Source: Streptomyces griseoflavus
GTDB taxonomy: Bacteria; Actinomycetota; Actinomycetes; Streptomycetales; Streptomycetaceae
Reading direction: 5' to 3'
Length of the DNA stretch: 39,953 bases
NCBI RefSeq assembly: GCF_014649995.1
Contig: NZ_BMUC01000013.1
Location: 183,070-223,022, forward strand
Positions 32,163 to 39,953 of the stretch are shown piece by piece. The first letter of the stretch is position 1. Every line of letters begins with the position of its first letter. The notes beneath the pieces are model-generated. The model did not search any database, had not been told where the DNA came from, and saw nothing but the letters and a program-made list of their open reading frames with translations. The position numbers were made by a program, and so were the translations under genes.

Positions 32163-32522
32163 ATGCGCCGAACTGTTCTGAGCGCCGCGGCACTTGCCTG
32201 TACCGCTGTGCTGGCGAGCGCCGTGCCCGCCTTCGCCGACGACCCCTCCCCCGTTCCCGACACGGCGGTGTCCCCCAGCGCCTCGCCGGTCCCCGTCGCC
32301 GAGACGGAACCGACCCCGGTCCCCGCCGAGAGCGGCGAACCGGCCCCGGCGGAGGACACCGGCGGGGTCACCGTCGTGCCCAGCGGCGCGCCCGACACCG
32401 GCGCCGCCCCGGCGGAGGAGTCCGCGGGCGACGGCCTCCTCGTCGGCGGCGGTGCCGCCGCGGTGCTGGCCGCCGGCGGCGCGGCCGTCTTCCTGGTACG
32501 CCGGCGGGCGACCGGGGAATGA
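32163..32522 (+). CDS. Sortase-dependent surface protein with APDTG sorting signal
   Basis: 119 residues. The signal peptide ends at AFA-DD (residue 25), followed by a Pro/Ala/Glu-rich, unstructured region. The C-terminus has VVPSGAPDTG (APDTG at 76-80), a short acidic spacer, a hydrophobic segment (91-112) and the basic tail RRRATGE. This is the layout of a cell-wall sorting signal with Ala in place of the Leu of LPxTG, as in small Streptomyces proteins annotated as sortase-dependent. The stop overlaps the sortase ATG by ATGA, which supports an enzyme-substrate pair. The role is probably surface display, and no functional domain is present. Confidence 0.85.
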   Translation: MRRTVLSAAALACTAVLASAVPAFADDPSPVPDTAVSPSASPVPVAETEPTPVPAESGEPAPAEDTGGVTVVPSGAPDTGAAPAEESAGDGLLVGGGAAAVLAAGGAAVFLVRRRATGE

Positions 32523-33133
32523 GTCCGCTCTCCAGGCGTGTCTTCGCCGTCGGGGCCGCGGCGGCCCTCCTCGCCGGCTGCGGCGGCGGACACCGGGCCC
32601 GGCCCTCCGCGACCGGACACCCCCGGGAGCCGGCTTCGGCCGCGCTCCCGTCCGCGGCACCGGCGCGGGTCCTCGGGCGTTCGGTGCCGGTCCGGCTCCG
32701 GATCCCCGTCATCGGGGTCGACACCCCGGTGATGCAGCTGGGGCTGGCCCCGGACCGCAGTGTCGAGGTGCCACCGCTCACGGCCGACGACCGGGCCGGC
32801 TGGTACCGGCACTCGCCGACGCCCGGCCAGCGGGGGCCGTCGGTGCTGCTGGGGCACGTCACGGTCGGCGTCCACGGGGACGGCGTCTTCCGTCACCTCG
32901 CGCGGCTGCGCCGGGGCGACCGGATCACGGCACGCCTGGAGAACGGTACGGCGGCGGCGTTCACCGTCGATTCGGTCCGCACGGTCGCCAAGGCCGACTT
33001 CCCGACGGAGGCGGTCTACGGCGACGTCGACCGGCCGGAGCTGCGGCTCATCACCTGCGGCGGCCCGCGCGAGGGGGACGAGTACCGCGACAACGTGATC
33101 GTGTTCGCCACGCTGAGCGCCACGACGTCCTGA
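32519..33133 (+). CDS. Class F sortase
   Basis: 204 residues. The N-terminus has a basic start and a hydrophobic stretch closing with LLAGC, so it may be lipidated or simply membrane-anchored. The catalytic residues are all there: H113 in LLGHVTVG, C180 in RLITCGG and R190 in EYRDNVIVF. The transpeptidase would cleave the sorting motif of a substrate and link it to peptidoglycan, and the gene just upstream encodes a fitting candidate. It is coupled to that gene by a four-base overlap. The class call rests on length and the overall blocks (RIPVIGVDTPVMQLGLAPD and GWYRHSPTPGQRGPSVLLG). Confidence 0.9.
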   Translation: MSPLSRRVFAVGAAAALLAGCGGGHRARPSATGHPREPASAALPSAAPARVLGRSVPVRLRIPVIGVDTPVMQLGLAPDRSVEVPPLTADDRAGWYRHSPTPGQRGPSVLLGHVTVGVHGDGVFRHLARLRRGDRITARLENGTAAAFTVDSVRTVAKADFPTEAVYGDVDRPELRLITCGGPREGDEYRDNVIVFATLSATTS

Positions 33134-33232
33134 CCCGCCGCCGGGATCCCGGGCCGGCGCACCGTGCGCCGGCCCGGGGTCCCTTCCGCGAGCGGTACCG
33201 CGACACCGGTACCACCACGACCATGGAGAACC

Positions 33233-33724
33233 TTGAAACGGTCCCGCGAGCAGGCAGCGTCCGAGCTGTTCGCCGCCCTCTATCCGCGCCTCGCCGGCTG
33301 GTGCCGTCGGCTGGTCGACGACGACGAGACGGCCCACGAGATCGCCTCGGAGGCGTTCACCCGGCTGTGGTCGCGGTGGACCGCCGTGGCGGAACCCCGG
33401 GGCTTCCTCTACGTCACCGCGGCCAACCTCGTCCGGGACCACTGGCGCAAGGTCGAGCGGGAGCGCAGGGCCGTGCACCGGGCCGGCACCGAAGCCGCCG
33501 TCCGGCCGCACACCGAGGAGTCCGACCCGTCGGTGCGCCTGCTGGTGCAGTCCCTGCCGGAACGGCTGCGCGTGCCGATCCTGCTGCACTACTACGCTGA
33601 CATGCCGGTCCGGGAGGTGTCCGCCGTGACCGGACGCAAGGAAGGAACCGTCAAGGCCGATCTCCACGCGGCCCGGGAACTGCTCCGTGCCCACCTGAGG
33701 AGAAGTCTTGATCACACACTCTGA
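33233..33724 (+). CDS. ECF-type RNA polymerase sigma factor (SigE/sigma-70 family)
   Basis: 163 residues. Region 2 is ELFAALYPRLAGWCRRLVDD with ASEAFTRLWSRW and FLYVTAANLVRDHWRK. Region 4 is QSLPERLRVPILLHYYADMP, VREVSAVTGRKEGTVKADLH. No region 3, as in ECF factors. The start is a TTG at 33233, preceded by GGAGAA at good spacing. The open frame to 33164 has no ribosome-binding site. It overlaps the next gene by 17 bases. The gap of 99 bp to the sortase gene is compatible with one operon or a separate promoter. Confidence 0.88.
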   Translation: MKRSREQAASELFAALYPRLAGWCRRLVDDDETAHEIASEAFTRLWSRWTAVAEPRGFLYVTAANLVRDHWRKVERERRAVHRAGTEAAVRPHTEESDPSVRLLVQSLPERLRVPILLHYYADMPVREVSAVTGRKEGTVKADLHAARELLRAHLRRSLDHTL

Positions 33725-34127
33725 CGAAGGTCCGGAGTTCGCACCCGACGATCCCCTCGCCGTCGTCCTGCGGCCCACCTCCGACTACCTCGGCCCGCCC
33801 GCCGGGCGGTTCGAGGCGATCCGTCGCGGGGCGGCTCGGCGCAGGCGGTTGCGTGCCGTTGCCGGTGTCGGGCTGGCATGCGCCGTCGCCGCGCTCGTCG
33901 CCCTGCCGCTGCGGGACGCGGCGGACGCCGGCCGGCCCGTCTCCCCCACGGTGCCGCTGGCCCCGCCCCCGGTGCGCGAGTCGCCCTCCCCGGCGCCCAG
34001 TGCGCCGGTGTCACCGGAGCCCGCCGAGTCGCCGCCCGGCAGGCCGGCCGCGACGGACGGCCCCGGCGTGACGCCCAGCAGCCGGGTCGTCCCCACTCCG
34101 GCGACGACGGTGACGGACTCGCCGTAA
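33708..34127 (+). CDS. Single-pass membrane protein, possible anti-sigma factor
   Basis: 139 residues. A short acidic cytosolic part (EGPEFAPDDPLAVVLRPTSD), a basic stretch RRGAARRRRLRAVAG, one membrane helix (GLACAVAALVALPL, residues ~55-70), then a Pro/Ser/Thr-rich outer segment. The gene starts with TTG at 33708 behind GAGGAGAAG and overlaps the sigma gene, the usual arrangement for a sigma and its membrane partner. No zinc-finger anti-sigma motif is present. Regulation of the sigma factor is inferred from position and topology alone. Confidence 0.7.
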   Translation: MITHSDEGPEFAPDDPLAVVLRPTSDYLGPPAGRFEAIRRGAARRRRLRAVAGVGLACAVAALVALPLRDAADAGRPVSPTVPLAPPPVRESPSPAPSAPVSPEPAESPPGRPAATDGPGVTPSSRVVPTPATTVTDSP

Positions 34128-34170
34128 CCGCCGCGCGGGAGAACCGGGAAGCCCGTCCCTGTCCAGGAAG

Positions 34171-34215
34171 AAGTCCGCCTCCGTCCCCGCGGGTCGCGGG
34201 GACGGAGGCGGACTT
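34171..34215. terminator. Strong bidirectional terminator, 20-bp perfect stem
   Basis: Arms 34171-34190 and 34196-34215 are perfectly complementary over 20 bp with loop GGGTC. It lies between convergent genes, 43 bases after the membrane protein and 22 before the end of the beta-glucosidase gene. Confidence 0.85.
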
Positions 34216-34237
34216 GCGGGGCGGCGCCCAGGGGAGG

Positions 34238-36662
<2,425 letters not shown>

Positions 36663-36674
36663 GACGACTCCAGG

Positions 36675-37670
36675 TCAGGACGTACGGGAACGCAGGCGCT
36701 TGATCAGGCGCTGCGCCACGAAGGCGAGGACGAGCAGCATGAACATCGCCCAGGCGACCGTCGCCGAGCGGCCCATCTGGTAGTTCTTCCAGCCCTCCTC
36801 GTACAGCAGCAGGCCCAGCGTCTGGTACTGGTTGTCGGCGCCGCCCGTGATGCCGTTCGGGCCCTGGCCGAAGATCAGCGGTTCGCCGAAGAGCTGGGTG
36901 GCGCCGATCGTGGAGAGCACGATGGTGAAGACGATGGTGGAACGGATGCCCGGGACGGTGACGTGGGTGAACTGCTTCCAGCGGGAGGCGCCGTCGAGGG
37001 AGGCCGCCTCGTACCGGTCGGCGGGGATGGCCTGCATGGCGGCCAGGTAGAGCAGCGCGTTGTAGCCGGTCCAGCGCCAGATGACGATGGTCGAGATCGC
37101 CAGCTGGGCGGGCCACTTGTCGGCCTCCCAGTTCACCGGGTCGATGCCGAGCCCGCCCAGCGCCCAGTTGATCATGCCGAAGTCACGCTCGAAGATCATG
37201 GTGAAGACGAGGGCCGCGGCGGCGACCGAGGTGGCGTAGGGCACCAGCGAGGCCACGCGGAAGAACAGCGAGGCACGCATGCGGTAGTTGAGCAGGTGCG
37301 CCAGGCCGAGCGCCATCAGCAGCTGCGGCACCGTGGAGATGACGCCGATGGTGATGGTGTTGACCAGCGCGTTCCAGAAGCGTGAATCGCCCCAGAGTTC
37401 GACGTAGTTGTCGAACGCCACCCACTCCATGACGTCGAGGGTGGCCAGTTCCACGTCGTGCAGGGAGATCCACGAGGTGTAGACGAGGGGGTAGAAGCTG
37501 AACGCGGCGAAGACGATGAAGAACGGCGCGACGAACGCGAACGGCGCGCCCTTGACGTCCAGTCGGTGCAGCAGCGCACTGCGCCGCCGGGCGGTTCCCG
37601 GGCCGCCTGCGGGGCTCGGCCCGGCCGGCGGCTCCTCGCCCGCCGGGGCCTTGGTGGTGGAGGTGGCCAC
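36675..37670 (-). CDS. Sugar ABC transporter permease (CebF-like)
   Basis: 331 residues of the MalF type with six helices (for example PFAFVAPFFIVFAAFSFYPL and AVAWAMFMLLVLAFVAQRLI). The EAA loop EAASLDGASRWKQFTHVTVP contacts the ATPase. GTG 37670 is preceded by AGGAAGGAAG. The frame is open to 37805 but without a ribosome-binding site. It follows the binding-protein gene by 92 bp and forms a pair with the MalG-type permease. Confidence 0.9.
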   Translation of the reverse strand: MATSTTKAPAGEEPPAGPSPAGGPGTARRRSALLHRLDVKGAPFAFVAPFFIVFAAFSFYPLVYTSWISLHDVELATLDVMEWVAFDNYVELWGDSRFWNALVNTITIGVISTVPQLLMALGLAHLLNYRMRASLFFRVASLVPYATSVAAAALVFTMIFERDFGMINWALGGLGIDPVNWEADKWPAQLAISTIVIWRWTGYNALLYLAAMQAIPADRYEAASLDGASRWKQFTHVTVPGIRSTIVFTIVLSTIGATQLFGEPLIFGQGPNGITGGADNQYQTLGLLLYEEGWKNYQMGRSATVAWAMFMLLVLAFVAQRLIKRLRSRTS

Positions 37671-37762
37671 CGGACTTCCTTCCTGAGAGCGGATGTGTGG
37701 ACCGGGTCCCGGGCCCGCCGGCGCCATGCCGGCGGGCCCGGGACCGTCGCGGGGAGGTCCGG

Positions 37763-39070
37763 TCAGCCGACCGCCTTCTTGATGCGCTCCATGGTGGTGT
37801 CCCACGCCTTGTCACGCGCGGTCCCCTGCTCGACCAGGGCCAGGCCCTGGGAGAAGGTGTCCTTGATGGTGCCGTCCTTGCGGCCGAGGACCTGCTTGTC
37901 CGGGATCTCCTGCGCGGCCGCGCCGAAGATCTGGCCGATCGGGGCGTCGCTGAAGTACTCCGACTTGGCGTTCTTCACCCCGTCGCTCTCCAGTGCCTTC
38001 TGCGAGGACGGGATGTTGCCGATCTCCGTGAAGATGTGGGCCTGCTGCTCGGGCGCGGTCAGCCAGGCGACGAGCTTCTGCGCCTCCTCCTTCACCGGGC
38101 TCTTCTCGACCACGCTGAGGAACGCCCCGCCCCAGTTGGCGCCCTTGGGTGCCCTGGCGACGTCCCACTTGCCCTTGTTGGCCGCACCGGCCTTCTCGCT
38201 GATGTGGCTGAGCATCCAGGCCGGGCACACGGCGGTCGCGAACGTGCCGTTGGCCAGACCGGGGTCCCAACCCGGCTGGAACTGGCGCAGCTTCGCGGTC
38301 AGTCCTTCCTCACCGGCGTCGGCGGACAGGGCCCAGGCGTCCTTCACGACCGGGTTCGAGTCGTGGATCAGGTCGCCCTTCTCGTTGTAGTACTGCTCGG
38401 AGTGGCCGTAGACCATGGCGTTGAACAGGCCGCTGGCCGAGTCCATGAACGCCACGTCGCCGCCCTTGAAGTCCTTCTTGAAGGTGCGGCCGACCTCGAC
38501 GTACTTGTTCCAGTCGCCCGCCCACAGCTTGCCGACCTCCTCCCGGTCGGTCGGCAGGCCGGCCTTCTCGAAGTAGTCCTTGCGGTAACAGACCGCCATC
38601 GGGCCGATGTCGGTGCCCAGGCCCAGCACCTTGCCGTCCGCGGTGCTGATCTGGGACTGCTTCCAGGGCAGGAAGTGGTCGGTGCCCGCGGTTCCGGCAA
38701 AGTCGGCGAACTTGTCGGACTGGGTCTCGGTGATCTCCTTGGCCCGGCCGATCTCTATGCCCTGGATGTCCTTCAGGCCGTTGCCGGCGGCGAGCCTGGT
38801 CTGCAGCGCGGTGTAGTACGTCTGCTCGTCACCGGCGATCTCGGCCTTGATGTCGACATCGGGGTTCTCCTTCTCGTACTTCTCCAGGAGTCCCGTTTCC
38901 TTGATGCCCATAACGCCGAACAGGCCCATCGTGATGGTGACCTTGCCGTCCTTCTTGCCACCACCGGTGACCGAGTCACCCCCGCCGCTGCAACCGACGA
39001 CGAGTGCCAGCGCACCGGCGGCGGCGACTGCGGCCACCGCTTTCGTGCGCAACGAACCGAGAGTTCCCAT
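37763..39070 (-). CDS. Sugar-binding lipoprotein of ABC importer (CebE-like)
   Basis: 435 residues. The lipoprotein signal ends with ALALVVGCSGG (lipidated C27), then a short Gly/Lys linker and the binding domain (VTITMGLFGVMGIKETGLLE, LAAGNGLKDIQGIEIGRAKE, LGTDIGPMAVCYRKDYFEKA, WMLSHISEKAGAANKGKWDV). These blocks closely resemble the cellobiose/cellotriose-binding CebE proteins as I remember them. The exact sugar is unproven. ATG 39070 follows TAGGAGGA. It is the first gene of the ABC-bglC run, with a LacI gene divergent and two CebR-like boxes in between. Confidence 0.9.
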   Translation of the reverse strand: MGTLGSLRTKAVAAVAAAGALALVVGCSGGGDSVTGGGKKDGKVTITMGLFGVMGIKETGLLEKYEKENPDVDIKAEIAGDEQTYYTALQTRLAAGNGLKDIQGIEIGRAKEITETQSDKFADFAGTAGTDHFLPWKQSQISTADGKVLGLGTDIGPMAVCYRKDYFEKAGLPTDREEVGKLWAGDWNKYVEVGRTFKKDFKGGDVAFMDSASGLFNAMVYGHSEQYYNEKGDLIHDSNPVVKDAWALSADAGEEGLTAKLRQFQPGWDPGLANGTFATAVCPAWMLSHISEKAGAANKGKWDVARAPKGANWGGAFLSVVEKSPVKEEAQKLVAWLTAPEQQAHIFTEIGNIPSSQKALESDGVKNAKSEYFSDAPIGQIFGAAAQEIPDKQVLGRKDGTIKDTFSQGLALVEQGTARDKAWDTTMERIKKAVG

Positions 39071-39145
39071 GGACGTCCTCCTAGCGACGGCGCTGACACA
39101 TCGGAATGGCGAGTTCTGCGATGACTACAGCGGCTCTGACCGAAG

Positions 39146-39181
39146 TGGGAACGTGCCCAACTCGGGGTGGGCACGTTCCCA
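39146..39181. promoter_or_regulatory. Paired CebR-like operators, head to head
   Basis: TGGGAACGTGCCCA (39146-39159) and TGGGCACGTTCCCA (39168-39181) are each 11 of 14 identical to the CebR box TGGGAGCGCTCCCA and are exact reverse complements of each other, separated by 8 bp. They lie 76-111 bases upstream of the binding-protein start. The transcribed RNA could form a 14-bp stem. In the rest of this 301-bp intergenic stretch I see only the -35 element below and a direct AACTTG repeat. Confidence 0.8.
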
Positions 39182-39192
39182 TCGCGGTTCGA

Positions 39193-39222
39193 AGACTCCT
39201 GGCACCGGGGCCGATCTGTCAA
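39193..39222 (-). promoter_or_regulatory. Candidate promoter of the sugar-importer operon
   Basis: A perfect -35 TTGACA occurs at 39222-39217 on the minus strand. A weak -10 (GAGTCT, 39198-39193) is 18 bp downstream. The start site would be close to 39186, so both CebR-like boxes would be just downstream of it. Confidence 0.45.
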
Positions 39223-39371
39223 TAACTTGAAAGCAACTTGTAGCGGAGGGCCGGGCCCCGCGTTCACCTCCCGGACCCCGGCGGGTGCTCCACCGGGGTC
39301 CGGGTCTGCAAGAATTGCCGCAGGTCACCTCCGCGGCAGGCGTCGCCGCCGCGGCCGCCGAGGGGGAGCAC

Positions 39372-39953
39372 ATGAGCAACAACCGCCGTCCCACGATCAA
39401 GACGGTCGCCGCCCGCGCCGGCGTGGGCCGCACCACGGTCTCCCGCGTCGTGAACGGCTCGGACCTGGTCAGTGCCGACGCACGGGCCAGGGTGCTGGCG
39501 GCGATCAAGGAACTCAACTACGTCCCCAACTCGGTCGCCCGCGGTCTGGTGACCAACCGCACCAACGCCGTCGCCCTGGTGATCCCGGAGTCGGAGAGCC
39601 GGCTCGGCTCGGAACCCTTCTTCGCCGCGCTGATCCGCGGCGTCAGCGGCGCCCTCGCCGAGAGTCGCACCCAGTTGCAGCTCATGCTCGTGCGCGACCA
39701 GGCCGAGCGGGACCAGCTCACCGAGTCGGTGGCGACGCGCCGTGTCGACGGCGTCCTCCTGGTCTCCGTCCACGCCGAGGACCGACTGCCCGGCATGCTG
39801 GAGGAGATGGGTCTGCCCACCGTGCTCGCCGGCCGCCGCGACGCGGGTGAGCAGCTGAGCTACGTCAACTCCGACAACGCCGGCGGGGCCACCGAGGCCG
39901 TCCGGCATCTGCTGGGCAGCGGCAGGAAGCGGATCGCCACGATCACCGGCCCC
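39372..39953 (+). CDS. LacI-family regulator of the sugar operon (partial)
   Basis: The frame runs off the window; 194 codons are visible. The helix-turn-helix is TIKTVAARAGVGRTTVSRVV with NGSDLVSADARARVLAAIKE and the hinge NYVPNSVARGL. The start of the periplasmic-binding-like sensor follows (TNAVALVIPESESRLGSEPF, VDGVLLVSVHAEDRLPGMLE). ATG 39372 follows GAGGGGGAG. It is divergent from the importer operon and most likely represses it through the paired boxes at 39146-39181, as CebR does, with cellobiose or cellotriose as inducer (inference). Confidence 0.9.
   Translation, partial: MSNNRRPTIKTVAARAGVGRTTVSRVVNGSDLVSADARARVLAAIKELNYVPNSVARGLVTNRTNAVALVIPESESRLGSEPFFAALIRGVSGALAESRTQLQLMLVRDQAERDQLTESVATRRVDGVLLVSVHAEDRLPGMLEEMGLPTVLAGRRDAGEQLSYVNSDNAGGATEAVRHLLGSGRKRIATITGP

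Noticed and set aside
39146-39181. The long inverted repeat as a plain terminator
   Set aside because: It stands between divergent genes, upstream of both, and its halves match CebR boxes, so an operator role fits better.

Overview
The window is a high-GC actinobacterial chromosome segment, almost certainly from a Streptomyces. The evidence is strong third-position G/C bias, frequent GTG/TTG starts, leaderless-type starts, a DasR-type chitin operator, a CebR-like cellobiose locus, an FxS-system remnant, and a sortase-dependent protein next to a class F sortase. It carries ordinary accessory-metabolism and regulatory genes. I see no insertion sequence, prophage, CRISPR array, tRNA or rRNA.

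Layout. 1-4.7 kb: 5' part of a GAF-domain phosphatase (-), NAD+ synthetase nadE, a VOC protein, a DHA2 drug transporter, and an ArsR-VOC pair with its operator laid over its promoter. 4.7-9.2 kb: Tat-exported amidohydrolase, a divergent SnoaL-like protein, a membrane-fused spermidine-synthase-like protein and an alpha/beta hydrolase. 9.2-15.1 kb: a three-gene minus-strand operon of SAM methyltransferase, fxsC and fxsT with stop/start overlaps. These are the accessory genes of the FxSxx-COOH RiPP system. The precursor (fxsA) and the radical SAM maturase (fxsB) are absent from the window, and fxsC lacks its N-terminal TIR strand exactly where the methyltransferase ends. 15.2-17.7 kb: LRV-repeat protein, a membrane protein and a 25-codon gene for ribosomal protein bL37.

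17.8-24.5 kb: hydrolase/TetR pair around a perfect operator, DHA2 transporter/XRE-cupin pair around nested palindromes, a secreted DNase-I-fold hydrolase, a lipoprotein and a GNAT acetyltransferase. 24.5-28 kb: secondary GAPDH, GlxA-type AraC regulator, a 55-bp tandem repeat, a methyltransferase and a DinB-like protein. 28-30.2 kb: an AA10 LPMO behind a consensus promoter overlapping a DasR site, followed by a decayed C-terminus of a GH19 chitinase, then a sirtuin. 30.2-34.2 kb: VOC protein, 51-residue membrane protein, HxlR regulator divergent from a RidA-like protein, then a run of sortase-dependent protein, class F sortase, sigma factor and a membrane protein. 34.2-40 kb: GH1 beta-glucosidase, two sugar ABC permeases and a binding lipoprotein, divergent from a LacI regulator (cut by the window end). 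Two CebR-like 14-bp boxes lie head to head between them.

The most interesting points are the rearranged fxsC-fxsT module now coupled to a methyltransferase, the eroded LPMO-chitinase locus under a DasR site, and the paired CebR-like operators that can also fold as an RNA hairpin.
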